In this document: one piece after another, positions 43,381-51,805 of the stretch
Position numbering within the stretch: position 1 is the first letter of the stretch
Layout: the number at the start of each line of letters is the position of its first letter
Source: Verrucomicrobiota bacterium
Lineage (GTDB): Bacteria > Verrucomicrobiota > Verrucomicrobiia > Verrucomicrobiales > DEV007
Direction of reading: 5' to 3'
NCBI GenBank assembly: GCA_020630975.1
Contig: JAHDID010000008.1
Coordinates: forward strand, 20,823-84,822
DNA length: 64,000 bases
Position numbers and translations under genes: made by a program
The notes under the pieces: model-generated
The model's database searches: none
The model's input: only the letters and a program-made list of their open reading frames with translations
What the model was told of the DNA's origin: nothing

Positions 43381-45972
43381 TTATTCCGTGGAAAGATCGA
43401 TCAAAATTTCACGGGGTTTTGCGCCATCTCCTGGACTGATGACTCCGCGGCTCTCCAAGATATCGATCATCCTAGCCGCTCGAGTGTAGCCCAGCCTAAG
43501 TCTACGCTGGAGGAGGGATGTGGAGGCTCTGCCTTCGGTGGTGATGACGTCGATGCAGCGCTCGATGAGCTCTTCGTCTTCGTCCGATACGGCATCGTCT
43601 GTAGAGCTGGCGAGAGTATCCGCCAGCGAAGATCCTAAATGAGCAGGGCCAGCCCCTGTAGCAACAGGCTGCTCCAGCTCCTGCGGGCACTGACTGGCGC
43701 ACGCCTCTACCAGTGCCTGAGCCTCATCATCTGTGATCAGAGCACCCTGAGCACGAGTGAGTTGCGCGCTACCCGGCGGCAGGTACAGCATGTCACCTTT
43801 GCCCACCAAATTCTCGGCACCATTCTCATCTAGGATGATGCGACTGTCGGTTTTTGAGGAAACCTGAAAGGCTATCCGCGATGGGATGTTGGCCTTGATG
43901 ATACCAGTCACCACATCGGCACGTGGCGTCTGAGTGGCCACGATCAGGTGGATACCAGCCGCCCGGGCCTTTTGAGCGATGCGGGCAATCGCTGTCTCGA
44001 CGTCTGCCGGAGCGGTCTGCATGAGATCGGCGAGCTCGTCGATGATCACCACTATATAGGGCAGCGAGTCAGGCATCGGCTCGGGCGAGCCTTTTGATTT
44101 TTTGGCCTTGGACACCTCTGAGGCCGCTACAGCTTCGTCCGCAAAATCATCAAAAAGCTGTCCCTGGACGAGGGACTCATCGGTATCGACGTCATCAGGG
44201 CTACCGCCGGCCTGCTTCTCATTGAAGCCCTCAAAATTTCTGACGCCTAGCTCGGCAAACCACGTGTAGCGCCGCTCCATCTCGGTGATGACCCAGCGCA
44301 GCGCCATGAGCACTTTCTTTGGCTCGGTGACCACTGGTACGACCATATGTGGCAGCGCATTGTAGAGCTGCATCTCGACCACCTTGGGGTCGATCATGAT
44401 GAATTTCAGCTGATCTGGCGTGAACCGATAGAGCAGGCTAGCGATGATGGTATTGATGCAGACGCTCTTACCGCTCCCTGTCGCCCCAGCGACTAGCAGG
44501 TGCGGCATTTTCGCCAGATCACCGATCACCGTGTTGCCATAGACATCTTTGCCCAGGGCCAGCGGCAGCTTGGCCCCAGCGTCGCAGAAGGCATCGGTCT
44601 CGAATAGCTCACGCAGAGCCACTGGAATCCGATCGCTATTAGCTATCTCGATACCGACGGTGTCTTTGCCCGGGATCGGTGCCAGGATATTGATGCGCTC
44701 GGCGCGAGTCGCCCTAGCTATATCGGCCTTTAGTGCTGTGATCTTCGAGACTCGCAGACCAGTGCTCGGGTAGACCTCAAAGCGGGTGATGGTGGGACCT
44801 TTGGTGATGTCGCCAGCATCGACCTGGACATTGAAGCTATTCAGCGTATCTACGATGGTATTCTGCAGAGCGATGAGCTGCCCCTGATCGGTCTCCGGAG
44901 TATCGGCTGGCAGCTCGGCGTAGCTGAGCAAATCGAGAGAGGGCAGCTGGTAATCGGCAAACGACAGCGATGCCTCTGAGGCAGGAGTCACGACCTCCTG
45001 ATCGAACTGGCCGAAATCGAGTGGCTTCAGACGCGGCCGCTGAGTGACCTGCGACGCGTCGATGATCTTCCGCTCACGCTCGGCACTGCTCGCCGACTGT
45101 GGCTCAGTAACAGGTTTAGCCTGCGACTTTTTCTCTGTCTGAGGCGCCGTATCTGCTGCTGTCTTTTGCTGTTTCTCTTTCAGCTTGGCAGCGACCGCTT
45201 TGTCGATCCGAGAGGAGTCTGGCGTCTGCTTCTTGCGACGAGACTGGGCGCATGTCGGCTTGGGGATCGGCTGCAAGTCATCACCATTTATCCACTGCAT
45301 CAATCGGTGCAGCGGACGATGAGCACGCCAGTGGTGGACGATCCTAGTTTTTACCAAAATCAAAAACCGCCATGGGTGGATACCTGTGATGGCCAGCAAT
45401 GTGGTGATGTAAAACAGCGACATCAAAAACAGAGAACCCACATGCCCCAGCAAGTGAGCAAAGATCTGCCTACCCAGGGTGTAACCGACCAGCCCTCCTG
45501 CACTCTTCGGTAAATTGTAGAGGCTGACCCAGTTTTGGAACAACACCTTCTGATATTCGATCAAACAAGCCGCTGACAGCAGGAATATCACCAAAAGAGG
45601 AAATTTCTTACTATGAACACGCTCGCCAGTCGAGACGACCTGCACAGCCCACCAGAGCAAAACCGCTGGCGCGAGAAAGCTCGCTGCACCAAGGAAAAAA
45701 AACGCATAACCAGCCACCAGCGCACCGATAGGACCGACAAAGTTTGCTGGCACCGATTGCCCCACCCCTCCAGCACGAGCGAATGGCACCCAATCTGGGA
45801 GCTGCTGAGGAGAGTACGAGACTAGGGATAAAATCAATAGCGTAGCGGTGCCCCCTAGTAGCAGGGCACTGACCTCTCGCGAGCCGACTCCACCTATCCA
45901 AGAAGCCGAATCGCCAGTCTCGCCTCTGCGCGACTTCTGCGCGGAGCGGTGTCTAGCTGTCTTGGTCGCCAT
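43381..45972 (-). CDS. ftsK: DNA translocase FtsK/SpoIIIE
   Basis: FtsK pumps chromosomal DNA at the division septum and helps resolve dimers. The 863-residue product has four or five N-terminal membrane helices (residues ~30-200), a basic/Pro-rich linker (to ~370), the alpha/beta motor with Walker A in VAGATGSGKSVCINTIIASL and Walker B in YIVVIIDELADLM, and a C-terminal gamma winged helix (IDVITTEGRASTSLLQRRLR, LGYTRAARMIDILESRGVI) that reads polarity sequences. An insertion rich in acidic residues (GGSPDDVDTDESLVQGQLFD) sits in the motor. Length is in the normal range. Confidence 0.95.
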   Translation of the reverse strand: MATKTARHRSAQKSRRGETGDSASWIGGVGSREVSALLLGGTATLLILSLVSYSPQQLPDWVPFARAGGVGQSVPANFVGPIGALVAGYAFFFLGAASFLAPAVLLWWAVQVVSTGERVHSKKFPLLVIFLLSAACLIEYQKVLFQNWVSLYNLPKSAGGLVGYTLGRQIFAHLLGHVGSLFLMSLFYITTLLAITGIHPWRFLILVKTRIVHHWRAHRPLHRLMQWINGDDLQPIPKPTCAQSRRKKQTPDSSRIDKAVAAKLKEKQQKTAADTAPQTEKKSQAKPVTEPQSASSAERERKIIDASQVTQRPRLKPLDFGQFDQEVVTPASEASLSFADYQLPSLDLLSYAELPADTPETDQGQLIALQNTIVDTLNSFNVQVDAGDITKGPTITRFEVYPSTGLRVSKITALKADIARATRAERINILAPIPGKDTVGIEIANSDRIPVALRELFETDAFCDAGAKLPLALGKDVYGNTVIGDLAKMPHLLVAGATGSGKSVCINTIIASLLYRFTPDQLKFIMIDPKVVEMQLYNALPHMVVPVVTEPKKVLMALRWVITEMERRYTWFAELGVRNFEGFNEKQAGGSPDDVDTDESLVQGQLFDDFADEAVAASEVSKAKKSKGSPEPMPDSLPYIVVIIDELADLMQTAPADVETAIARIAQKARAAGIHLIVATQTPRADVVTGIIKANIPSRIAFQVSSKTDSRIILDENGAENLVGKGDMLYLPPGSAQLTRAQGALITDDEAQALVEACASQCPQELEQPVATGAGPAHLGSSLADTLASSTDDAVSDEDEELIERCIDVITTEGRASTSLLQRRLRLGYTRAARMIDILESRGVISPGDGAKPREILIDLSTE

Positions 45973-46069
45973 TAATTTGAAATTTATGGGGGTTCTAATA
46001 TTAAATCATTTTAATAAATTAGCTACCAAAATATTTAAGACATCCTTAATAAATTTCAGAAAAACGAAA

Positions 46070-46097
46070 AAGGCGCAGCCCTTTCGGACTGCGCCTT
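46070..46097 (-). terminator. Rho-independent terminator after tsf
   Basis: Stem AAGGCGCAG/CTGCGCCTT with a 10-nt loop, followed on the minus strand by a T-rich run. It lies 53 bp past the tsf stop, and the A/T tracts on both sides may allow bidirectional function toward ftsK. Confidence 0.8.
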
Positions 46098-46150
46098 CAA
46101 AATTTTCAGGAAAGCCTAAAAACTTCCCTTCGAGCTGGTAGCTATGCGGA

Positions 46151-47029
46151 CTACGCCTCTTCGCCTACTGCGAAGCGGTCGAAACGCACCACCTTGAGCT
46201 TGTCGTCGCCGATCTCTTTGCCGACTTCTTCCAGCAGGCCACCGATGGTCTTGTCGCCATCTTTGATGAACGCCTGCTCGAGTAGGCACTTCTGTGAGAA
46301 GAATTTGCCCATCTTGCCCTGAATGATGTTTTCGATGATGTTGGCTGGCTTGTCCTTCATCTGCTCGCGGAAGATGTCTTTCTCTGCCTCTACGAGGTCA
46401 GCAGGCACACCATCGCGATCGATGCAGATAGGAGTCGAAGCTGCGACCTGCATAGAGATATCTTTGAGCAGGGTCTGGAGAGACTCAGACTCAGCGGACT
46501 TCGCATCGCCTACCTCTACCTCAGTGAGCACGCCTACGCGGCCTGCCATGTGGATGTAGGTGCCGACAGCAGCGTCGCCAGTGTATTTCACGAAACGAGC
46601 GATGCCCATGTTCTCACCGAGCTCACCCACCTTGGCTTTGATGAAGTCACCGAAAGTGGTGCCAGCATCTGCCACGTGATCTTCAGCAAGCAGCTTGTCC
46701 AGATCGCCAGTCTCGCTGCTAGCAGCGATTTGGTCGAGGATCTGCTCCACGAATGCGACGAAATTTTCGTTCTTAGCCACGAAGTCGGTCTCGCAGTTTA
46801 CCTCTACGAGGATACCGCTTCCGTCTTCGAGGATACGAGATGCTACGACACCTTCTTTGGCATCGCGACCAGCCTTCTTCTCAGCATCAGCGATGCCTTT
46901 TTTACGAAGGATAGTCTCAGCGGCCTCGAGATCGCCATCGGCTTCGGCCAGGGCGCTCTTACAGTCCATCATGCCTGCGTTTGTCTTATCACGCAGCTCT
47001 TTCACCATTGCAGCAGTTATTGCAGCCAT
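46151..47029 (-). CDS. tsf: Translation elongation factor Ts
   Basis: EF-Ts exchanges GDP for GTP on EF-Tu. The 292-residue protein has the N-terminal UBA-like domain (ITAAMVKELRDKTNAGMMDC, KSALAEADGDLEAAETILRK) and the core signature GVVASRILEDGSGILVEVNC and TDFVAKNENF. The second core half ends IGDDKLKVVRFDRFAVGEEA. It is directly downstream of rpsB, the standard bacterial arrangement. Confidence 0.97.
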   Translation of the reverse strand: MAAITAAMVKELRDKTNAGMMDCKSALAEADGDLEAAETILRKKGIADAEKKAGRDAKEGVVASRILEDGSGILVEVNCETDFVAKNENFVAFVEQILDQIAASSETGDLDKLLAEDHVADAGTTFGDFIKAKVGELGENMGIARFVKYTGDAAVGTYIHMAGRVGVLTEVEVGDAKSAESESLQTLLKDISMQVAASTPICIDRDGVPADLVEAEKDIFREQMKDKPANIIENIIQGKMGKFFSQKCLLEQAFIKDGDKTIGGLLEEVGKEIGDDKLKVVRFDRFAVGEEA

Positions 47030-47071
47030 TTTATTATTGGTTGGTTGGTTTCGATTCGGTTGGAAAAAACA

Positions 47072-47752
47072 TTACGGCTTGGCAGCGATCACAGGCTCGA
47101 TAAGCTTGGATAGCACCACACGGATCGAGCGGATCGCATCGTCGTTGGAGACGATAGGATACTGGACCTGCTCTGGATCAGCATTGGTATCGACCATGGC
47201 CACGATCGGGATGCGCAGCTTGATTGCCTCGTTCACCGCATTGTACTCACGAGCGGAGTCGACGATGACGAGAGCGTCAGGTGCCTTCTCCATGGTACGG
47301 ATACCATTGAGACGCAGATTGAGCTTATTGCGCAGACGGTTCAGAGAAGCGATCTCCTTCTTACTCATCTTCTTGAAGTCAGGTGACTTCGAAAGATTCT
47401 CCAAATACTCCATGCGATTCACACTCTTACGCACGGTCTCGAGATTGGTCATGGTACCACCGAGCCAGCGGTGATTCACATAGAACTGGCCAGTCGCCTC
47501 AGCCGCCTCACGCACAGCATCCTGCGCCTGACGCTTACATCCTACGAAGAGGATCTTCTTGTTCTTGGAGACCAGATCAGCCAGGTAATTTCCGGCCTCG
47601 TCGATCTGCTCGATCGTCTTCTCGAGGTTGATCAGGTGCACGTTGTTCTTTTCGCCCAGGATGTAGTTTCTGATCCTTGGGTTCCACTTGCGGCTCTGGT
47701 GACCAAAGTGGACACCTGCTTCGACGAGTTCAGTCAGTAGTTCTGTAGACAT
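47072..47752 (-). CDS. rpsB: 30S ribosomal protein S2
   Basis: S2 binds the 30S head-body junction. The 226-residue protein shows all family marks: LVEAGVHFGHQSRKWNPRIR, YILGEKNNVHLINLEKTIEQ, ILFVGCKRQAQDAVREAAEA, YVNHRWLGGTMTN and the C-terminal IPIVAMVDTNADPEQVQYPI followed by SNDDAIRS. It leads the rpsB-tsf operon; the 185-bp upstream region contains a hairpin of the preceding gene and presumably the promoter or an autoregulatory leader. Confidence 0.97.
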   Translation of the reverse strand: MSTELLTELVEAGVHFGHQSRKWNPRIRNYILGEKNNVHLINLEKTIEQIDEAGNYLADLVSKNKKILFVGCKRQAQDAVREAAEATGQFYVNHRWLGGTMTNLETVRKSVNRMEYLENLSKSPDFKKMSKKEIASLNRLRNKLNLRLNGIRTMEKAPDALVIVDSAREYNAVNEAIKLRIPIVAMVDTNADPEQVQYPIVSNDDAIRSIRVVLSKLIEPVIAAKP

Positions 47753-47854
47753 ATTATTTTGGTGGATCCTTTACGCAGGGATTCCGGTTTGCGTCGAAAG
47801 ACACCGTAGTAGCGGAGTCGTCTTGTCTTTCTTATCAGTTCAGTTCTACGGAAA

Positions 47855-47876
47855 GATCCAGCAAACCTGCTGGATC
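47855..47876 (-). terminator. Hairpin between aminotransferase and rpsB
   Basis: A perfect 9-bp inverted repeat (GATCCAGCA and complement, AACC loop). On the minus strand it is followed by a short TTT run, so it probably terminates the aminotransferase transcript, though it might also form part of the rpsB leader. Confidence 0.6.
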
Positions 47877-47937
47877 TCAGACGGCGGGAACAATCCTAGA
47901 TAAATTTTTTATTTCAAGGGACAAACGGCATAAAAAA

Positions 47938-49137
47938 TCAGCCCGCAGCCCGCAATCTATCGACAAACGCGGCGATTCGGTCCAGAGCGACCTCCAACTC
48001 CTGGAAAGAAGTCGCGTAACAGCAGCGCACACAGCCCTGCCCCGCCTCGCCAAAGGCATCGCCAGGGACCACAGCGACATTCTCCTCCTCCAGCAGGCGA
48101 AAGGCAAAATCCTTACTGCTGATGCCGAACTGGCTAATATCTGGAAAAGCATAAAACGCTCCCCCAGGTGTGAAACATGGGACCCCCATCGCCTCGAATC
48201 TGCGTAACAACAGATTGCGACGTTCCGCATAAGAGCGGCGCATCTTTTCCACCTCGGGAGCTCCATTTTTCAAAGCTTCGATGGCAGCCATCTGGCTCAA
48301 AATCGGCGCACAGAGCATCGAGTACTGATGGATCTTCATCATCGCCTCGGTCAATACCACTGGCGCGCAGCTATAGCCCAGACGGAAGCCAGTCATAGCA
48401 AAGGCTTTGGAAAAGCCATGGAGCAAGATAGTGCGCTCCTTCATACCCGGCAGACTAGCGATAGAGGTATGCTCCGGCACCTCGAAGCCATCGTGACCAT
48501 CGTAGATCAATTCACTATAGATCTCATCGCTGATCACGATCAAATCATGCTCGATAGCAAGTTTTGCTATCTTTTCCAGCTCTTCACGCGGCTCTACCCC
48601 ACCAGTCGGATTGGTTGGGAAGTTGAGTAGCAGTAGTTTAGTCTTATCCGTGATAGCGGCCTCCACATCGGCAGCCATCAGAGCAAACTTATCCTCTAGT
48701 CGAGTCTGGATCGGTACCGCCTTGCCATAAGCCATCACGATACTCGGGCTATAGCTGACGTAGCATGGCTCGTGATAGATCACCTCATCGCCGGGGTCCA
48801 GCAGTGCTCTGCAGGCGATATCTAAAGCCTCTGATACACCTACGGTGACGAGCACTTCACTACCCGCTTCGTACCGAACGGAAAACTTATCCTCCACATA
48901 GTCTGCAATATGTTCGCGCAGAGAGGGTAAGCCTAGATTGGAAGTGTAGCTGGTCAGGCCTTTCTCCAACGAAATAATAGCAGCCTCTCTGATATGCCAT
49001 GGCGCCGAAAAATCCGGCTCCCCCACACCGAGAGAGATCACATCATCCCTCCCCTGCACGAGCTCAAAGAAGTCTCTGATACCCGATCTGGGTATGCTAT
49101 CGATCTGCTTGGCAATGCGATCCTCGAGCGGTCTCAT
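47938..49137 (-). CDS. PLP-dependent class I/II aminotransferase
   Basis: The 399-residue fold-type I aminotransferase shows VISLGVGEPDF, TSNLGLPSLREHIADY, TNPTGGVEPREELEKIAKLA, the aspartate of VISDEIYSELIYDG that contacts the PLP ring nitrogen, and the PLP lysine in LHGFSKAFAMTGFRLGY. It resembles aspartate/aromatic aminotransferases of the MalY-like and AspC subgroup I-gamma. An Lrp/AsnC regulator gene lies 53 bp upstream on the same strand, a frequent pairing that suggests regulation by an amino-acid signal. Exact substrate not determinable. Confidence 0.88.
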   Translation of the reverse strand: MRPLEDRIAKQIDSIPRSGIRDFFELVQGRDDVISLGVGEPDFSAPWHIREAAIISLEKGLTSYTSNLGLPSLREHIADYVEDKFSVRYEAGSEVLVTVGVSEALDIACRALLDPGDEVIYHEPCYVSYSPSIVMAYGKAVPIQTRLEDKFALMAADVEAAITDKTKLLLLNFPTNPTGGVEPREELEKIAKLAIEHDLIVISDEIYSELIYDGHDGFEVPEHTSIASLPGMKERTILLHGFSKAFAMTGFRLGYSCAPVVLTEAMMKIHQYSMLCAPILSQMAAIEALKNGAPEVEKMRRSYAERRNLLLRRFEAMGVPCFTPGGAFYAFPDISQFGISSKDFAFRLLEEENVAVVPGDAFGEAGQGCVRCCYATSFQELEVALDRIAAFVDRLRAAG

Positions 49138-49190
49138 TGTAAATTTCTGTTTCGAGATTTAAAGAATCGTTATCGATCCTCTCAAATACA

Positions 49191-49664
49191 TCAGCTGACA
49201 GCAGGTCTTTCGCCTTCTGCACTATCCTTGGCGATGAAGCCACTGTCTTTATAAGCCTTTAGCTGAAAGTGAGTCGAAGTGGCGATGACACCATCGATAG
49301 TACTCAACTTCTCACTGACGAACTTTGCGACCTCTTGCAAGGTATCAGCCTGCACGATCGCAGCCAGATCATAGCCACCACTCATCAGATAGCAGCTGGT
49401 GACTTGGCTAAACTTAGCAATTCGCTTAGCTAAAAGATTGAAGCCCCCCTCGCCCTGTGGAGTCAGCTTGATCTCAATCAGAGCCGATACAGCGGTATCT
49501 CCGGCTTTTTCCTTATCGACCACAGCGTGATATCCGAGAATGGTGCCATTCTCTTCCATCGCAGCGATTTCGCGCTCGACGTCCTCGACCGACAGATTGA
49601 GGTGATCCGCCAGTTCGCTAGTCGTGTAGCGGGCATTCTGCTGGAGTAGGTCTAAAATAGAATT
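49191..49664 (-). CDS. Lrp/AsnC-family transcriptional regulator
   Basis: ATG 49664 (MNSILDLLQQNARYTTSELA) is the natural start; the frame extends 45 bp further upstream without homology. The N-terminal winged helix-turn-helix (DHLNLSVEDVEREIAAMEEN, GTILGYHAVVDKEK) is followed by an RAM domain (VSALIEIKLTPQGEGGFNLL, VTSCYLMSGGYDLAAIVQAD, TLQEVAKFVSEKLSTIDGV). The 157-residue length fits. It probably senses an amino acid and controls itself and the downstream aminotransferase. Confidence 0.92.
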   Translation of the reverse strand, partial: NSILDLLQQNARYTTSELADHLNLSVEDVEREIAAMEENGTILGYHAVVDKEKAGDTAVSALIEIKLTPQGEGGFNLLAKRIAKFSQVTSCYLMSGGYDLAAIVQADTLQEVAKFVSEKLSTIDGVIATSTHFQLKAYKDSGFIAKDSAEGERPAVS

Positions 49665-49734
49665 CATCTGGTAGAAGGTATCAGTCGCTAATCTAACGGC
49701 AAAAAGCAACAGGTGATATGTGAGCTAAGTAACT

Positions 49735-49772
49735 AAGAAAAAAGCCGCTGCAGGCTCCCCCACAGCGGCTTT
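49735..49772 (-). terminator. Rho-independent terminator of the AT-hook protein gene
   Basis: Stem AAAGCCGCTG pairs with CAGCGGCTTT across an 11-13-nt loop and ends in a long T-run on the minus strand (plus-strand AAGAAAAAAG). It is 43 bp past the stop of the AT-hook gene. Confidence 0.85.
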
Positions 49773-49814
49773 GTGAAAACCTTTAGGTGTTGGTGTTTAA
49801 ACCAACCCCAGTCT

Positions 49815-50288
49815 TTAGAGCTGACCTTTCAGAGACTTGTACTCTGCCTGAAGGCTGTCGATCTGCTCCTGAATCTTAATCATACGATTAAGAGTAGCAG
49901 CTGGAGATCCGCTCTTAGCTGCTACTGCAGTAGTAGCTGCTGCTGGCTTACGACCTGGCTTGCGGCCTGGCTTACGACCCGGCTTTGGTCCTGGCTTGCG
50001 GCCAGCCTTACGACCTGGCTTTGGTCCTGGCTTAGCCTTACGGCCTGGCTTTGGTCCTGGCTTAGCTTTAGCTGCAGGTGCCTTAGCGGCGGCTGCTTTC
50101 TTACCAGCTTTTTTCTTTGAAGTGTAACCCTCAGCTTCGCACCACTTGTTAATCGAGATCGGATTGATCTTGTATTTCTTGTGCGCAGCGGATTTACCAC
50201 CTCTTCCATTGTTAGCGGCGTCATGTTTCTTAACGAAATCGACGACCTCCTTCTTCATTGCATCGGAGTATTTTGCTCGAGTTGCCAT
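49815..50288 (-). CDS. HTH protein with AT-hook/histone-H1-like repeats
   Basis: The 157-residue product has an N-terminal helix-turn-helix (YSDAMKKEVVDFVKKHDAAN, then KSAAHKKYKINPISINKWCE) of the kind found in transposase-like DNA-binding domains. The middle is a strongly basic repeat of KPGPKPGRK and GRKPGRK units (residues ~72-115), the AT-hook/histone-H1-like minor-groove binding pattern. A C-terminal helix (LNRMIKIQEQIDSLQAEYKS) may dimerise. It probably acts as a nucleoid-associated protein. The gene is monocistronic with a good terminator, suggesting strong expression. Confidence 0.75.
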   Translation of the reverse strand: MATRAKYSDAMKKEVVDFVKKHDAANNGRGGKSAAHKKYKINPISINKWCEAEGYTSKKKAGKKAAAAKAPAAKAKPGPKPGRKAKPGPKPGRKAGRKPGPKPGRKPGRKPGRKPAAATTAVAAKSGSPAATLNRMIKIQEQIDSLQAEYKSLKGQL

Positions 50289-50473
50289 AATCTAATCAGT
50301 ATTGAGTTGAGTAGCGAGCCATGATAATACCTAAATAGTTTTTTCAAAGGGAAAAATAACAATTTAACGAAATAATTCTAATTTACATAACTTATCACTC
50401 TAACTGATTATTATTTATTAAAAGATAGACTGCAGAAGTGATAGTATTTTGCAGCTTTGGTAAGCTTTTTGTT

Positions 50474-51067
50474 ATGTCGACACTTCGTTATTTGATTCCC
50501 ACTGTCTGCTTTACCCTCGTCTCGCTTCTTTCATTTGGAGTTTGGGCATTTGGCAGATCCCTATGGCAGGGCTCGACCACAGCTCTGTATAGCGGCTGTG
50601 CGATAGTGTTTGTCGTGCTCGGCGGTATCGCCTTACTGCCTTATTCAAAGGGTAGTTTTTCCAGCATACGCAGAGATATACTCTGGGTTTTCCCAGTAGC
50701 GTTTATCGCATATTCCGCTCTGTGGTGCGTCGGGTGGTTTGCGCTAAAGAACCACCATGGGGAACTCCTAGGCTCTGCTCTAGGCTTACTAGCTATGACC
50801 TCTATCTTTCGGCTATGCCTCGGCTGGGGGCAGGGTGGTAGCCATATCTTGAGCCCTTTCGCCGTAGTCTTTCTATGCTACACGCTGGGCTACTATGCAG
50901 GGGAGTATGGCTACCAAGCTGTGGGGAAAACAGCGGGAAAACTCTGCTGGGGAGCAGGTTTCGGTATGGGATTAGGGCTGGGAATCAGCCACCTGATTCA
51001 GCTATCTGCAGCTGCCAGATACCCCGCTAAATGCTCCAGACACAGTGCAGACCAAGTCTCCAACTGA
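50474..51067 (+). CDS. Multi-pass membrane protein of unknown function
   Basis: ATG 50474 (MSTLRYLIPTVCFTLVSLLS) is preferred over a GTG at 50438. The 197-residue protein has about six hydrophobic helices with glycine-rich turns (CWGAGFGMGLGLGISHL). No family recognised. Its last 70 bp overlap the end of the convergent Nudix gene, and the C-terminal tail encoded there is polar (SAAARYPAKCSRHSADQVSN). Confidence 0.6.
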   Translation: MSTLRYLIPTVCFTLVSLLSFGVWAFGRSLWQGSTTALYSGCAIVFVVLGGIALLPYSKGSFSSIRRDILWVFPVAFIAYSALWCVGWFALKNHHGELLGSALGLLAMTSIFRLCLGWGQGGSHILSPFAVVFLCYTLGYYAGEYGYQAVGKTAGKLCWGAGFGMGLGLGISHLIQLSAAARYPAKCSRHSADQVSN

Positions 51068-51627
51068 TCGCTATCTGCCTGTAGTTCGGCCAGGGTACGA
51101 AAGCTGAGATCCGCGATATTATCCTCACCAGCCTGCACATCCTGACTATCTAGGCTGACCAGATGGACCACTCCTAGGTGCACCTTGCCGACATCATTAC
51201 TATCGTCATTGATCAGGCCTATGATCTTCTGGGTGTAGCCGCAGCCGATGTTTAGCTCCTCCTCGATCTCCCTCTCCACACCCACGCTGTAGGTGTCTTT
51301 ATCCAGCGATGCTGCTGCATGATCCGTATCATTGATATGCCCACCGATACCGATTGAGCCTTTCGATGCTAGACGCTTCTCTCCAGATCCACCGCCTCGA
51401 TAGTAGTGCAGCACCGAGTCCCCACAGTGGAAGATGGCATATGGGATGATCTGCTTGTGCGAAGGATCATCCTCGGCCAGATCTCTCTGTAGAAAGTGGT
51501 TATTCTGAGGGTCCAGTATCGATGGCAAATAGTCTGCTGCCCGATCGCAAAATCCCTCAAATGCCCCCAGCTCGTCGAACAAACTACGGGTAATCACTAG
51601 AACATTCTCATCGGCATATCGGCTCAT
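50998..51627 (-). CDS. Nudix-family hydrolase
   Basis: The 209-residue protein contains a Nudix domain around residues 60-190. The Nudix helix is recognisable in GGHINDTDHAAASLDKDTYS followed by VGVEREIEEELNIGCGY, corresponding to Gx5Ex7REUxEExGU with a longer loop. An N-terminal ~50-residue extension (NVLVITRSLFDELGAFEGFC) precedes it, as in proteins annotated phosphoesterase/Nudix. It should hydrolyse a nucleoside-diphosphate-linked compound. ATG 51627 is a natural start. Confidence 0.8.
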   Translation of the reverse strand: MSRYADENVLVITRSLFDELGAFEGFCDRAADYLPSILDPQNNHFLQRDLAEDDPSHKQIIPYAIFHCGDSVLHYYRGGGSGEKRLASKGSIGIGGHINDTDHAAASLDKDTYSVGVEREIEEELNIGCGYTQKIIGLINDDSNDVGKVHLGVVHLVSLDSQDVQAGEDNIADLSFRTLAELQADSDQLETWSALCLEHLAGYLAAADS

Positions 51628-51720
51628 AGCGTCAATCCCTCAGCTTCGTTGCTGGTAAGTCAACGGGGAAAAGTCACATTTTTAATGCCATTAATATGGG
51701 AATCTCGGAAACTCCCTAAA

Positions 51721-51748
51721 TTGACAAGCGACTGCACCGAAATATGAT
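51721..51748 (+). promoter_or_regulatory. Sigma-70-type promoter for kamA
   Basis: A consensus -35 TTGACA (51721-51726) and a near-consensus -10 TATGAT (51743-51748) are separated by 16 bp in the gap upstream of kamA. Transcription would start near 51755, about 50 bp before the chosen ATG. Confidence 0.7.
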
Positions 51749-51805
51749 CGTAGGGACGTAAGCCCCCACTGCAAAGCAGCGTCGGACTGCGTGAATACCC
51801 AATTG

